64,000 bases of DNA from JABWBD01 sp040768665 (GCA_040768665.1 JAXGMN010000057.1:16111-80110), one strand, 5' to 3'. Positions 44,554-54,800 are shown, numbered from the stretch's first letter. Notes: generated from the letters alone by a model not told the origin. Program-made: numbers and translations.

Positions 44554-46107
44554 TCACTCACTGGAGACTTGGCTTTCTAAAGCGGGGCGAGCGTTCCGCA
44601 TCCAAAGCAGGGCTACGGCCGCACCGCTCCCGAGAACGGCCGCACTCGACAGGCCTTCAATCATCCATCGCGCGGCATCCGTCGTCGGCCACCCTTGCGT
44701 GCTCCACTGGAGGCACAGCCCAGCGCCAACAAGGCCTCCCAACATCGCCGTAAATGCAAGATCCTGACCGGCCAAAGCTCCCTCCAGACGCCACAGGCTC
44801 ATCTGGATCACCACCAGCCCGGCCAGATTGCCCAGGCCCCAGCCGAGAATGAATCCGGATACGCCGGCATAATAAAACCCCAGCGGCGCGGCGATGACGG
44901 TGATCAGGAGATTCGCGGTATTGGCGCCCGCCAACGGGACAGTGTGTCCCCGGGCCAGCAAGCCCGCCGTGGAGGTGCTCTCCAGCAGCCAAAACCAAAG
45001 CCCGACCGCCAAGAGCTGGGCCATCCAACCTGCGTCGTGATAACGTGGATCATAAAGGGTTTCGAAGAAAAGAGGAGCGAAAAGCACGGCACCGGCGCAC
45101 CCCAGTGCTCCTCCGCTCAAGAGAGCCCCTCGCCCGGCAACGAATGCGCCGCGAAAGTCGTCCGGTCTCCGTCGTCCTATTCCCGCCAGCGCGGGCAGGA
45201 GCACCGAACTCGTCAGGCGCTCAAAAAGCTGCTTGCCGGCCAGGATGAAGCCGAAGGCGATGCTATACACTCCCAATACGTCGAGCGTCACCAGCTTGCC
45301 GAGCATCATTCTGTCCGTCTGCATCGCACAGAAAGTGAGGAGCGTACTCACGAGGATCCAGCGGCCGAACCGGAGAAGTTCTCTGCTCGACTCTTTCTCC
45401 CACTGCAAATGGTTGACAGGTCCGGCCAGGGCCAAGTGGCTCACTGCGATCCTCACCAGGGCCGGGATCAGGCTTCCGAGCACCAGGGCCCAGATCGATC
45501 GCATAAGCAATGCCAGGGCCACGGTGCCGAGAATGCCGACAGCCTGCGCGGTGAGCTCGATAAACGCCAGGCGACCAAACAGGAGGTGGCGGCTCGCTAC
45601 CGGCAGTTTGGTGGGCGTAAAGCCGGCGATTAGGGCGGCGAGTCCCGCGACTGGCAGCACGCGCATGAGCGTCGGCTCCCCGTAGAATGCAGCAGCGGGC
45701 CACGCGAGGGCACAAGTGCCGAGCCACAGCGAGAATCCGCGGAGGATCTGGAGCGTCCACGCCGTATTGAGGAAGCCGGGATCATTGCCGCGCTTGCTCT
45801 GAACAATCGCCGGTCGGATGCCGATGTCCGAGAACATCGCCAGCCCCCGCATAAAGACACTCACAAGCGCCATCAACCCAAACACCTCGGGGAAGAGCAG
45901 ACGGGTGAGAAGCAGGTTGGAGCCGAGCCGCAGGACTTGCTGGGCGCCGTGCCCGCAAATCATCCACATTGAGCCGCGGATCGCCACTTGCTTGAGCGAG
46001 AACCTCTGCGGGGGAGCGGTTGCAGCGGTTCCCGCATCGTCGAATGATACCGCGGGTCGTGTACTCGCGGACGTAGGATTCCAAGTCATTTCAGCATCGC
46101 ATCTCAT
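44554..46107 (-). CDS. Wzx-type lipid-linked oligosaccharide flippase
   Basis: A MATE/MOP-superfamily membrane protein of 517 aa with about 12-14 hydrophobic segments (GSNLLLTRLLFPEVFGLMAL, VFMRGLAMFSDIGIRPAIVQ, FGRWILVSTLLTFCAMQTDR). It should flip the lipid-linked repeat unit across the inner membrane before polymerisation. Its start overlaps the upstream glycosyltransferase stop by four bases. Confidence 0.88.
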   Translation of the reverse strand: MRCDAEMTWNPTSASTRPAVSFDDAGTAATAPPQRFSLKQVAIRGSMWMICGHGAQQVLRLGSNLLLTRLLFPEVFGLMALVSVFMRGLAMFSDIGIRPAIVQSKRGNDPGFLNTAWTLQILRGFSLWLGTCALAWPAAAFYGEPTLMRVLPVAGLAALIAGFTPTKLPVASRHLLFGRLAFIELTAQAVGILGTVALALLMRSIWALVLGSLIPALVRIAVSHLALAGPVNHLQWEKESSRELLRFGRWILVSTLLTFCAMQTDRMMLGKLVTLDVLGVYSIAFGFILAGKQLFERLTSSVLLPALAGIGRRRPDDFRGAFVAGRGALLSGGALGCAGAVLFAPLFFETLYDPRYHDAGWMAQLLAVGLWFWLLESTSTAGLLARGHTVPLAGANTANLLITVIAAPLGFYYAGVSGFILGWGLGNLAGLVVIQMSLWRLEGALAGQDLAFTAMLGGLVGAGLCLQWSTQGWPTTDAARWMIEGLSSAAVLGSGAAVALLWMRNARPALESQVSSE

Positions 46108-47489
46108 CGAACGTCACCCGAAGGTTGATTCACGGATCCACAGGTGAGAGCTGCGTTTTCTGCTCGACGGTCCCGGGAAGCCTCGGGATAGACCGCGACT
46201 TGCGAAGCGGAGTCCATCGCCAACCGTTCACGACGGCCCGCCGGCGCGCCGTTTCCGTCTCGAAGCCGCGTCGCGGCGAGAAAGAGTCGTAGCAACTGCT
46301 GAACCTGCTGCCGCGGGTGGTGCAGGGCGAGCACTTTCTCTCGACCGTCGCGGCCCATTTGGTCCAGCCGATCCGCGGGAAGATCCAAGGCTTGTTCCAT
46401 CGCATCCGCCAGCGGCCCTATGGCTCCGGCCGGCACCAGCCAGCCGTTTCGCCCGTGTTCGACCAGTTCCGGAATCCCCGCGACCGGCGTGGAGATCACA
46501 GGACATTCCAGCGCCAGGGCTTCCATCAGCACGATCGGAAGTCCTTCGGCAAAGCTTGGGAGGACGACCGCTCTTGCGCGGAGCATTTCATCTTTCACCC
46601 GTTCACTCGGCAGCCATCCCAGAAACTCCACCGTTTCGTGCAATTCGTAGCGCGCTGCGCTGGCTTGCAGAGACGCGCGCAGCGGTCCGTCGCCGATCAT
46701 CGCGATCCGGAACTGCCGCCCTTCTTTGCGCAGCCGGTCTGCGGCCTCCAACAGAATCCTCTGGCCTTTCTCCACGCACATCCTGCCGACGAAGACAAAC
46801 CGCGGCGGGTCCTCCTGTTTGAACCGGCGACTCGGAGACTCCAGGAATCGGTCTTGGACGCTGCATCGGACCACGTGGAGTCGCTCCCACGCGGACCGCG
46901 GAGCGAAGATCGTGCATTGGCCCAGGCAGAAGTCGCTGATGCAAATCGTGAAAGCGGCGTTCCGTATCTTCTCCCCCAGCGCCCAATGCTCCGGCGCGTA
47001 GAAGATGCCCGGGCCGTGGATCGTCATGCTGTAGGGAATGTTCGCCAGCACGGACGCAAGCATCGCCACTGTGGCGGAATTCTCGCCGATGTGATTGTGC
47101 AGATGCTCGATGCGATCGTGTTGCAGACGATCCGCCAGATATGCGGCTTCCACAGAATAGACGCACTGACGCAGGGCTCCACGCACGCCCGGCGCCTGAC
47201 TGCGCACGGCGCACCGTGCAGCTTTCAGCATTCGCAGCGGATGCCGGACGGCGGTCCGGCATGCGCCGAACAGGATGCGGCCGGCGCCGGCTTCGAGGAG
47301 ATACTCCGTGTGCAAGCGATGCGATCGCACTTCGGAATCGGGCGACTGGGGCAGATCCGGACGACGGATGGAATAAGTCTGGACAAAGGCACCTGCATCG
47401 CGCAGGTGATTTACCTCGTTGCGAATGAACGTGTCGCTCGGCCTTCCGTAGGCGCTTGTCAGATAACCGATGCGCACCAGTTCAGACAT
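46104..47489 (-). CDS. GT4-type glycosyltransferase
   Basis: A GT-B enzyme of 461 aa. The N-terminal half begins VRIGYLTSAYGRPSDTFIRN. The C-terminal half carries FVFVGRMCVEKGQRILLEAA, the GDGPLR loop and the donor-binding motif PSFAEGLPIVLMEALALECP. Start: ATG 47489 with AGGAGG upstream. It overlaps the epimerase stop by eight bases. The added sugar is unknown. Confidence 0.9.
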   Translation of the reverse strand: MSELVRIGYLTSAYGRPSDTFIRNEVNHLRDAGAFVQTYSIRRPDLPQSPDSEVRSHRLHTEYLLEAGAGRILFGACRTAVRHPLRMLKAARCAVRSQAPGVRGALRQCVYSVEAAYLADRLQHDRIEHLHNHIGENSATVAMLASVLANIPYSMTIHGPGIFYAPEHWALGEKIRNAAFTICISDFCLGQCTIFAPRSAWERLHVVRCSVQDRFLESPSRRFKQEDPPRFVFVGRMCVEKGQRILLEAADRLRKEGRQFRIAMIGDGPLRASLQASAARYELHETVEFLGWLPSERVKDEMLRARAVVLPSFAEGLPIVLMEALALECPVISTPVAGIPELVEHGRNGWLVPAGAIGPLADAMEQALDLPADRLDQMGRDGREKVLALHHPRQQVQQLLRLFLAATRLRDGNGAPAGRRERLAMDSASQVAVYPEASRDRRAENAALTCGSVNQPSGDVR

Positions 47490-48528
47490 GAGCGCCCTCC
47501 TGGACGAATGACTCGCGGGGAGCGATCGCTTGAGCACGGCGCGGACCGGCCTCTTCTTCAATCATTCGCTCCCATGCCTGGTCGAAGTTCCAGTGGGGGC
47601 GCCACCCGAGCATCAAGCGGACCTTTTGATTGGAGAACCTCACGGGGCGAAACCTGGCCCGAAACCGGACCGGCATCAACAGGCCGGGGAGCTTTCCTTT
47701 TCCGTTGAAAGCTGCCTTGCTGATCCGTGTTGCCAGGTGCGCTAACGCCAGCCCACACCAATAGGGCACGCAGACTCGGTTTCCGCCAACGCAGCTCTCG
47801 CGAAGATACCGTCCCATATAGCGCCACGCGCTGACCTCCTCGTCGTCGACGATATTGAATGTCTCGTCCGGAGCCTGAGGATGATCGACGGCAATGGCAA
47901 AGCACTCCGCGCAGTTCTCGACGTAGGTGAGTGGCAGCGGGCGGCCTGGTGCGAACACAAGATGCCACCTTCCGAGGGAAGTCCCGCTGCCTGCCGGATA
48001 TCCTGCTCCGCGTCCCCAGATAAATCCCGGACGGAAGACGACAAGCGGCCAGTTGTGCCGCTCCGCGTACCTCCGGACCAACCGCTCCTGCCACGTTTTG
48101 GCGATCGCGTAGCCGTCCCGGCCGTATAGGTCTCGCTCCAGCGGGGCGCTCTCATCCAGGACCGCGCCGGCTTCTCGCCAATCGTAGACGGAAAACGTAC
48201 TGCAGTGGACGAACCGGACGGCCCCCACGGTCGCCAATTGCTCGAGAAGGTTTTCGGTACCAACAACCGTGTTTGCGAATTGCATCTCCTCGTCGCCAGC
48301 AACCGAGGCGGCAAGGTGGATCACGGCGTCGATGCCCTCCAGGCAACCGCGCAGGCCGGACGGCGCGAGGAGATCGCCGTGGACGATTTCCACTTGTGAC
48401 GGGAACACATCCCTTCGAAGCTGCTTCGAGGGACGCACCAAGGCGCGCACGGCATGCCCCCGTCCGGCCACAGCACGGGTCACGTGGCGCCCGAGAAATC
48501 CCCCGGCTCCGGTAATCAGGACTCGCAT
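47482..48528 (-). CDS. NAD-dependent epimerase/dehydratase
   Basis: An extended SDR of 348 aa with Rossmann motif TGAGGFLGRHV, HLAASVAGDEEMQ, catalytic Ser/Tyr region CSTFSVYDW and YAIAKTWQE, and TYVENCAECFAIA. It likely makes or alters a nucleotide sugar for the glycan. Its start overlaps the upstream oxidoreductase stop by 13 bases. Confidence 0.85.
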   Translation of the reverse strand: MRVLITGAGGFLGRHVTRAVAGRGHAVRALVRPSKQLRRDVFPSQVEIVHGDLLAPSGLRGCLEGIDAVIHLAASVAGDEEMQFANTVVGTENLLEQLATVGAVRFVHCSTFSVYDWREAGAVLDESAPLERDLYGRDGYAIAKTWQERLVRRYAERHNWPLVVFRPGFIWGRGAGYPAGSGTSLGRWHLVFAPGRPLPLTYVENCAECFAIAVDHPQAPDETFNIVDDEEVSAWRYMGRYLRESCVGGNRVCVPYWCGLALAHLATRISKAAFNGKGKLPGLLMPVRFRARFRPVRFSNQKVRLMLGWRPHWNFDQAWERMIEEEAGPRRAQAIAPRESFVQEGAHV

Positions 48529-49583
48529 GTTACGAACACCTCGTTCAAGATGTCACCCGTCATTCGATTCACGTCGTCAACCTGCACGATCGGAACGGGA
48601 GGCGGCCCTCCCGACTGGAGTCGCTCGTAAAGCAGGCGGACCAGTTCCCACAGCCCTTCGTACGGTCCCGGCCCGCCGCTGAGTTTCCGGAGCAAGCTGT
48701 GAACGGCATTTCTTCGCTCCGCTCGCGCACGTCGCAGGCTGTTACGAACGGGCGCGAGAGCCTTCAACCGATCCGTCGCAGAGCTGGCCACAATGCCGCA
48801 TTCGAAGAGGTTTGTTTCGGCAGAGCTGCGCGTTCCCTGCACGCGCAGTGTAAACGCATCAGGTTGGCAGTCGGCGCTGAAGCCGAGCAGGGCCGTGCCT
48901 CGCTTTCCGGCCACCAGTGCCTGAAAGTTGTCGGGGCCGGCAACGGTCCGTGGGCTGAAACGATTCCATATACAGCGGACGTCGCGGTGAGGACCGATGA
49001 AAAGGTAGGCCAGATAGCAGAGATGGGTCAGAAAATCGCTTACCACGCCCGCGGGTTCGCGCAGCGCGGGATGCAGGACGTCCCTCGCGGCAAACCGGCC
49101 TCCGGCAGCAAAGACTTGCAGACGAATCTGCACATCGACGTGGCGTACTTCCCCCAGGCCGCCGGCCTCGCGGAGTGCCAGAATCTCCTGAACCGACCGG
49201 TTAAACTGGTAGTTGTGGTTTTCCACCAGCCAACGCATCTCCTCTTCGGCAATGCGCCGCAGGGTCTGGAACTGCTCATAATCAAGTGTGATCGGCTTTT
49301 CCACGAGAACGTGGCATCCCGCCTTCAGGCACTCGCTCGCAACCGGGAAGTGAGTCGCCGGAGGAGTGGCGATGTGGACGACATCGGGCCTCTTCTCCTG
49401 GAGAAGGGTCCTGAAATCGGTGTACCAGCCCTCGACGCCGAACCGCGCGGCCGTCGACTCCGCCATGACCGGAGAAAGATCACAAACGCCGACGAGCTCG
49501 ATCCCAGGCAGGGACCGAAGGGCCGCGAGATGCTGTTTGGCGATTTGTCCCGCTCCGACCACGGCGGCACGTACTAGTGACAT
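48516..49583 (-). CDS. Gfo/Idh/MocA-family oxidoreductase
   Basis: An NAD(P)-dependent sugar oxidoreductase of 355 aa: Rossmann AAVVGAGQIAKQHLAAL, the conserved HVLVEKPITLD with catalytic Lys, and VSDFLTHLCYLAYLF. Family members oxidise nucleotide sugars during deoxy- or amino-sugar synthesis. The ATG at 49583 follows GGAGA. It overlaps the upstream GT2 stop by ten bases. Confidence 0.88.
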   Translation of the reverse strand: MSLVRAAVVGAGQIAKQHLAALRSLPGIELVGVCDLSPVMAESTAARFGVEGWYTDFRTLLQEKRPDVVHIATPPATHFPVASECLKAGCHVLVEKPITLDYEQFQTLRRIAEEEMRWLVENHNYQFNRSVQEILALREAGGLGEVRHVDVQIRLQVFAAGGRFAARDVLHPALREPAGVVSDFLTHLCYLAYLFIGPHRDVRCIWNRFSPRTVAGPDNFQALVAGKRGTALLGFSADCQPDAFTLRVQGTRSSAETNLFECGIVASSATDRLKALAPVRNSLRRARAERRNAVHSLLRKLSGGPGPYEGLWELVRLLYERLQSGGPPPVPIVQVDDVNRMTGDILNEVFVTCES

Positions 49584-50623
49584 GGTTTTCTCCGAAGAAC
49601 TCCTCGCAACCGGCCGAACCAATAGCGGCTCTGCCCAATCATGTTGGGGAATTTGCCGATCATCACGAACAATCCGTAGAGCCACGCATCCCGCAGCGAG
49701 TCTCCAAAAGACTTACGGCGACAATACGCGATTCGCCACACCTGCAACGAATAGAGCCCGAGAAGGATCGTGCTGAAGCCGTACGTCGGCGGCGCAAGCG
49801 CCGTCGCTGCAACGGGCAGTGCCAGACCCCAGATCCAGTTGCTTCGATGCTCCTTCGCCCAGTGTCTTGTGGGACCGCGGCCGTGCAAACTGTAGCCTTC
49901 GGCATAGGCATGGCCGTTGCGAACGTTCCGTCTCCACCATTGCCCAAAAGTGCCGATGTCGGCATCATGCCACGCCATGGGATAATCGATCCGGAGAACC
50001 TTCCAGCCGGCTCGGCGCAGCCTGACACAAAGCTCCGGCTCCTCTCCTGCGATCATCGAGGCATTGAATCCGCCGACTTCCTCAAACGCTTTGCGGCGGA
50101 TGATGAAGATACCTCCCGAACCGTCCACCTCTCCCACGGCTGCGTTCCACTCCATGTCGCACAGCCGGTTGTACACGGACACTTCGGGGAAGCGCTCCTT
50201 CAGTAGACCGCAGACGACCGCTGCGTCGCGATGCTCGACGAAAGTTTCCAGTGCGGCCCGGCACCAGCCGTTGATCAACTCGCAGTCTCCGTCGAGAAAT
50301 TGTATGAACTCGGCCTCCCTTCCGTTGTCCCGGAGATAGCGGAAGCCTTCGTTTCGGGCTCGCGCGGCGCTGAATGGGATCGCCGGGTCCAACGCCACGA
50401 CCTCGGCTCCCTGCCTCCCCGCCACCGCGACACTCGCATCGGTCGAGCCGGAATCTACATAGACCACGGAAGCAGAGTCCCTTGCGGCGGAATGAAGCGA
50501 TCGCGGCAGTCGCTCCCCTTCATTCCGGCCGATGACAATCGCGACCACTCGTGCCTCGGTGCCCGAAACAGCCGGGCCTTCGGCCCGCTCAGCCCGCGAC
50601 GGGCAAGGAAGTTCTTGTTTCAC
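49574..50623 (-). CDS. GT2 glycosyltransferase with C-terminal membrane helices
   Basis: A protein of 349 aa: donor-binding VVAIVIGRNEGERLPRSL, VYVDSGSTDASV, the DxD in FLDGDCELING, SGGIFIIRRKAFEEVGGF and EEPELCVRLRRAGW. Two C-terminal hydrophobic stretches suggest membrane association. The GTG at 50623 is supported by GGAG seven bases upstream, giving a 35-bp overlap with the preceding gene. Sugar specificity unknown. Confidence 0.88.
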   Translation of the reverse strand: MKQELPCPSRAERAEGPAVSGTEARVVAIVIGRNEGERLPRSLHSAARDSASVVYVDSGSTDASVAVAGRQGAEVVALDPAIPFSAARARNEGFRYLRDNGREAEFIQFLDGDCELINGWCRAALETFVEHRDAAVVCGLLKERFPEVSVYNRLCDMEWNAAVGEVDGSGGIFIIRRKAFEEVGGFNASMIAGEEPELCVRLRRAGWKVLRIDYPMAWHDADIGTFGQWWRRNVRNGHAYAEGYSLHGRGPTRHWAKEHRSNWIWGLALPVAATALAPPTYGFSTILLGLYSLQVWRIAYCRRKSFGDSLRDAWLYGLFVMIGKFPNMIGQSRYWFGRLRGVLRRKPCH

Positions 50624-51632
50624 GTCGATTCTCCGATGCGTCGGCCGCAGGCGGCTGCACAGGGCGCCGTCCAAAGCCCGTCAGAAAGACGCTGTGCCGC
50701 ACCATATCCCAGAGGAAAAGGGGCGGATCAGGGTTGGGTTTCCCCTGCACCAGGCATCGCGCGCTCCAAAGCAAAAGCCCTGCGACGGCCGCTGCGTCGG
50801 CCGCTGCGGCATACCCTGCGCCGTAGTTCTTCAGAAAGTAGTGACGGCGGGCTCGAAACCAGTAGGCACCGCGCCGTTTTTCCCTCCCGTTGCCCGGTCC
50901 GATCCCCGACGACTGCCCGGCGAGATGCACGATTTGGCTTTCAGGAACGTACCATATCGGCCAGGCCGCGCGGCCTGCACGCAGGCATAAGTCCAAGTCT
51001 TCAAAATAGGTAAAGAAGTCTTCATCCAGGAGTCCGATGCAGTCAAGGACCTCGCGGCGGATCATCAGCGCGGCTCCGGAGATCCAGCCACATGCGTGTG
51101 ATTCGTGCCGTTCGGGCGGCGTGACCGTCCAACGGGAAAGCGCCCTGCTGATCGGACCGCATCTTGCATATGCCTCCAGCTCGCCGGCCGCTGTTGGGAT
51201 CCGTCGCGCGGCGCGCTGCGACGAACCGTCCGGATCTTTGAGGCGACTGCCGCAGATACCGACGTCCGGATGCTCCCGCATGAAGCGGACGAGCGTTTGG
51301 AGGGCTCCCGGTGACACCACCGTGTCGTTGTTCAGAAGAAACACCAGGTCCGGCGGATTCTGCGACGCCAGTGCCGAACGGATCAACACATTATTCCCGC
51401 CGGTGAATCCCCGATTCGCCGTCAAAGGCAGAAACGTCGTCCGGTCGGCAATTCCCAATGCCTCAACGGATGCTTTCAGTGCCTCCACCTCGCTGTCGCC
51501 GCTGCCGTTGTCACACAGACCGACCTGCGCTCCCGGCAGCGCATTCAACTCGGGGACCAGCGATTGCAGGCAGTTCGCTGTTAGATCCGAACCGTGATAA
51601 TTGACAATGGCAATGAGAAGTTCTGTTGTCAT
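50589..51632 (-). CDS. GT2 glycosyltransferase (rhamnosyltransferase-like)
   Basis: A GT2 enzyme of 347 aa: LLIAIVNYHGSDLTANCLQS, CDNGSGDSEVEAL, the NND variant of DxD in VFLLNNDTVVSPG, and DEDFFTYFEDLDLCLRAGRA, the pattern of rhamnosyltransferase-like GT2 proteins. The start at ATG 51632 is set by homology; the ribosome-binding site is weak. The extra upstream in-frame codons overlap the sulfotransferase gene. Confidence 0.86.
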   Translation of the reverse strand: MTTELLIAIVNYHGSDLTANCLQSLVPELNALPGAQVGLCDNGSGDSEVEALKASVEALGIADRTTFLPLTANRGFTGGNNVLIRSALASQNPPDLVFLLNNDTVVSPGALQTLVRFMREHPDVGICGSRLKDPDGSSQRAARRIPTAAGELEAYARCGPISRALSRWTVTPPERHESHACGWISGAALMIRREVLDCIGLLDEDFFTYFEDLDLCLRAGRAAWPIWYVPESQIVHLAGQSSGIGPGNGREKRRGAYWFRARRHYFLKNYGAGYAAAADAAAVAGLLLWSARCLVQGKPNPDPPLFLWDMVRHSVFLTGFGRRPVQPPAADASENRRETRTSLPVAG

Positions 51633-51700
51633 CCTACGGCACCGGGGATTGGGCAATCGACGGTCGCTCGATCGCACATGTTTCGCTGGCGTCCTCTCCG

Positions 51701-52528
51701 TCACTTGGAAAGCGATTGAGCGTACACCCTCCTGCAACGCCACAGCTCCAACGAGCACAATAGTGGCACGGGGACCGGTTCACACTTCATTGCTCCCCCA
51801 TCAAAAAGCATCTCAAAATCTCGTGAGTGTAAGGATAGTGCCGTCGTGTCGCCGAGACGTGCCAGGTGGTGCTCCGGGTCTTGCAGCAACTTCGCGAGGG
51901 AAATCAGTACGATCCGGCGTGAGGAACGCGCGACAAAGTCGGCAATCGCGCGGTTGAACACCCGCCAATACCGGAGGTAAAGCAGCATTTCACGACTATG
52001 CCCCCACCAGCTATTCCGGCGCGATCGCAGACCGGGATAGAGCTTGTCCATCCGCCTGCACAGAGAATCGGCGACCTGGGAAGGCTCGCGAACCAGGAAT
52101 ACGAAACATGCCTCGGGAGCCAGTTCGGCCCAAAGGTCGAGGAAGAGCGCCGTTCTCGGGTCCTTCCAGCCCCAGGGGCTCATGCCGGAGGCGCTGCGCG
52201 AAGTCAACAGCCGCAACGCATCCTCGCGGTCCCGCGAAGTCAAGCTCGGTGGGCCCGGGCCCCAAGCGCCGCTGCCGTATTCGCGATGCAGGATGCGCGA
52301 GTGGAATTCCAGGAACCGGACGTCCTCGAAGTGGCCACGTTCATTTCCGGGTCCGCCCGGCACGAGATCCCTCCCCATATCGACGCCGGACGCATGCAGG
52401 AACCGCGCCATCATGGAGGTGCCCGAGCGGTGCATCCCTGTCAGAATGATCGGGCTGGCCTGCCGTGCCTCTTCCGATTCCCTTGGAGAGACACTTCTCT
52501 TGTCATGCGTACCTAAGGAATACTGCAT
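51701..52528 (-). CDS. sulfotransferase-like protein (third)
   Basis: A protein of 275 aa with the PAPS loop IILTGMHRSGTSMMARFL and a later 3'-phosphate-binding region CFVFLVREPSQVADSL. The motif GWKDPRTALFLDLW is typical of bacterial sulfotransferase-family proteins. An AGGAGG site lies five bases before the ATG at 52528. It sits between two glycosyltransferase genes, suggesting sulfation of the glycan being built. Confidence 0.85.
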   Translation of the reverse strand: MQYSLGTHDKRSVSPRESEEARQASPIILTGMHRSGTSMMARFLHASGVDMGRDLVPGGPGNERGHFEDVRFLEFHSRILHREYGSGAWGPGPPSLTSRDREDALRLLTSRSASGMSPWGWKDPRTALFLDLWAELAPEACFVFLVREPSQVADSLCRRMDKLYPGLRSRRNSWWGHSREMLLYLRYWRVFNRAIADFVARSSRRIVLISLAKLLQDPEHHLARLGDTTALSLHSRDFEMLFDGGAMKCEPVPVPLLCSLELWRCRRVYAQSLSK

Positions 52529-52566
52529 CAAGACCTCCTGCCGCCGGTCGGCGCTCGGTAACGTTG

Positions 52567-53565
52567 TTAGGATGACGTGCCGGCCGCGGCGTGCTGCCTG
52601 GCCCGGCGCGTCCGGAAGTAGTCGCGGATGTGCTCTTCACTGTAGCGCCCGTCATTCTTGATCGAATGGATGACGGAGTAGCCACGGCTCAAGAGCTCTT
52701 CGGGCGGATAGGGTATACCATGGAAGACCGAAATTCCAAAAGCATCGCCCTCGTCAACGCACCCCGCAATGTGCATACCTACGGCGCGAACATAGAGACT
52801 TACCGCCACATCTTCACCGAGCGGAAGATGAAGCCAGAGCAACGGGTCGGACAGGTAGCCCGCGTTCGCCATCCGGTTCAGCATCTCGACGGACACCGCG
52901 TAACCGCCACCTTGACAGAACTCACCCGGCTGGTATCCATTGCGAAGCGCTTCGCGCAAGTGACCACGAAACGTTGCAGGACGCCCGAACAGCGCTTGCT
53001 CCGCACCCCACCGGCGAGAAGGGTGCTTGCGCCAGAACCGCAAGGGCATTTGGAGCTTGCGAATCGTGCGCGTCCATTTTCTCCAGGCACGGGTGCGATC
53101 CTGCCCGTCTGCAGAGCGATCGTAACAGCCAAGTTGTCCCGTATTCGGGTTCTGCCGGAACTTCTCGGCGAGTTTCTCAGCAAAAGGCGCGATGACCAGA
53201 CTGTCGGTATCGAGTTTCAGGGCGAACTCAATGTCGGAGCGGCCCGAAAGGGTCCCCAGCGCGGCCATGGTTCCGACGATCGCGCCACCCCAATATCCGT
53301 CTCCCTTGCCGATCCTCGGATGCGGAACGATGGTAGCCCGACCGTGCCACACCCGTGGAACTGTCTCATACAATCCGTTCCCACGGTTGCCATCGTCCAC
53401 CAGCACAAGCTGCGCCAGGTCGGGCTCATGATCGAGCAAGCTGTCAAGCAGATCGGCGAGCCTTTCTCGCTCTTTTGCGCCGGGGCCGACAAGGGCAAAA
53501 ACAGCCGCACGGTTTCTCTTTGTTTGCATTCCGTTGTCCGTCGCTGATCTTTCGCATTCGAACAC
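52567..53565 (-). CDS. glycosyltransferase (GT-A fold, DxD)
   Basis: A protein of 332 aa. The N-terminal half resembles GT2-like enzymes (QLVLVDDGNRGNGLYETVPR, GKGDGYWGGAIVG) with the metal-binding DTD in FALKLDTDSLVIAPF. Later, GEFCQGGGYAVSVEMLNRM and HLPLGEDVAVSLYVRAVGM resemble galactosyltransferase acceptor regions. The GTG at 53565 has AAGGGGA upstream; an ATG at 53529 is an alternative. Confidence 0.78.
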   Translation of the reverse strand: MFECERSATDNGMQTKRNRAAVFALVGPGAKERERLADLLDSLLDHEPDLAQLVLVDDGNRGNGLYETVPRVWHGRATIVPHPRIGKGDGYWGGAIVGTMAALGTLSGRSDIEFALKLDTDSLVIAPFAEKLAEKFRQNPNTGQLGCYDRSADGQDRTRAWRKWTRTIRKLQMPLRFWRKHPSRRWGAEQALFGRPATFRGHLREALRNGYQPGEFCQGGGYAVSVEMLNRMANAGYLSDPLLWLHLPLGEDVAVSLYVRAVGMHIAGCVDEGDAFGISVFHGIPYPPEELLSRGYSVIHSIKNDGRYSEEHIRDYFRTRRARQHAAAGTSS

Positions 53566-53596
53566 AGGCTTCCCCTTGGAAGTCGTACAGGTGTAG

Positions 53597-54763
53597 TCAC
53601 TTCACTTTCGGCGACACCTTGTCCGCCACATTGTCCGTGCGGAACGGCTGCTGTGACCGATCCTGGCCATCCTGGCCGAGCGCATGCTTGCGCAGGCGGA
53701 CTTCAGTCGGCGGGAAATCCTCGTTTGCACACGCCGTGCCAAAGCAGCGATCGAAAGGTTCGAGCATTTCTCGGATCTTCTCCCCGCGCATTTCACGGAA
53801 CCCCGGACAACGGCATAGATCGTCGATCATCCTGCGGAACTGGGGATATTGCCGTTGCGGCTCGGGGCCGCTATACCGGACTCGCTGCGAGAGGTCCCGC
53901 AGCCCCATCGCCAGTTCTTCAACCCGCGGCAGTAGCCGCCGCCTGGTGCAAACCGCGACCGACTCCAGCAGGGCGAGAAACAGCAGTCGAAAGAGTTCGT
54001 CGACAACGGGCTCGCCGCGATGCCGCTGGTACATCCGGAAGGTCACGATGGCGGCGCTGAAATGGACGAAATCGGGCGGTGGTTGCAGGATGCCAATCCT
54101 GCCGCTTGGATAGTCGATATACTGGCGATGCAGCATCGTATCGAATTCGTACGGGCCTAGCGGCGTAGCGTGCCACGCCCCTTTGAGAGCATAGGGCGGT
54201 TTGCGCCGGGCCCATTCGGCGGAGAACATCAATTCCCACGTGCCGGGTATCTGGTAGTCGTTCTCCGTGAAGAACGGATCCCAACGAGCAGTAACGCCCA
54301 GGCTCCACCAGCCCTCATTGCGGCAACGCAGATATTGACGTTCGACCGCGTCCGAATCGATCGGAAAGGCATCGAGATCGTGCAGAAACACATACTCGGT
54401 CTCGCAGTCTCCGATACCTTTCACGATCGTCCACCAGTGGCGGTAGTTGGCCCCGCCGTCGGCTCGGGGCAAGTTCATGAGCTTTTGCTCGTGCCAAGGG
54501 AGTGGTACGATTCGCACTCGGCGATCTTCGCAGCTCTCGACCAACTCCCGCAACGGCCGGTCGTCCGACAGCCGCCCGTCGGCGATGACCAGAATTTCGT
54601 GGCAATGAGTTGTGTCGAGCGCCGCCACGCTCTCGAGCGCCAACTCAAGGAGGAACGGCATGTCCGCCGGCGTCGGCAGGAGGATTGTATAGCCGGGCTT
54701 GAAATCTCCGCGGCGCGGCCAGCGGCTGGACAAGACTCGCCGTGCAATGCCTTTCCAGTTCAT
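53597..54763 (-). CDS. glycosyltransferase-like protein (GT-A type)
   Basis: A protein of 388 aa. TILLPTPADMPFLLELALES, HEILVIADGRLSDDRPLREL and the DLD in YVFLHDLDAFPIDS suggest a GT-A glycosyltransferase with a divergent metal site. The C-terminal part is unfamiliar. The ATG at 54763 avoids overlap with the preceding gene; an in-frame ATG at 54841 would add 26 codons overlapping it. Confidence 0.7.
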   Translation of the reverse strand: MNWKGIARRVLSSRWPRRGDFKPGYTILLPTPADMPFLLELALESVAALDTTHCHEILVIADGRLSDDRPLRELVESCEDRRVRIVPLPWHEQKLMNLPRADGGANYRHWWTIVKGIGDCETEYVFLHDLDAFPIDSDAVERQYLRCRNEGWWSLGVTARWDPFFTENDYQIPGTWELMFSAEWARRKPPYALKGAWHATPLGPYEFDTMLHRQYIDYPSGRIGILQPPPDFVHFSAAIVTFRMYQRHRGEPVVDELFRLLFLALLESVAVCTRRRLLPRVEELAMGLRDLSQRVRYSGPEPQRQYPQFRRMIDDLCRCPGFREMRGEKIREMLEPFDRCFGTACANEDFPPTEVRLRKHALGQDGQDRSQQPFRTDNVADKVSPKVK

Positions 54764-54800
54764 GAAACCACCCGCTGCGAGCGAAGTGTGATCGGCTCTG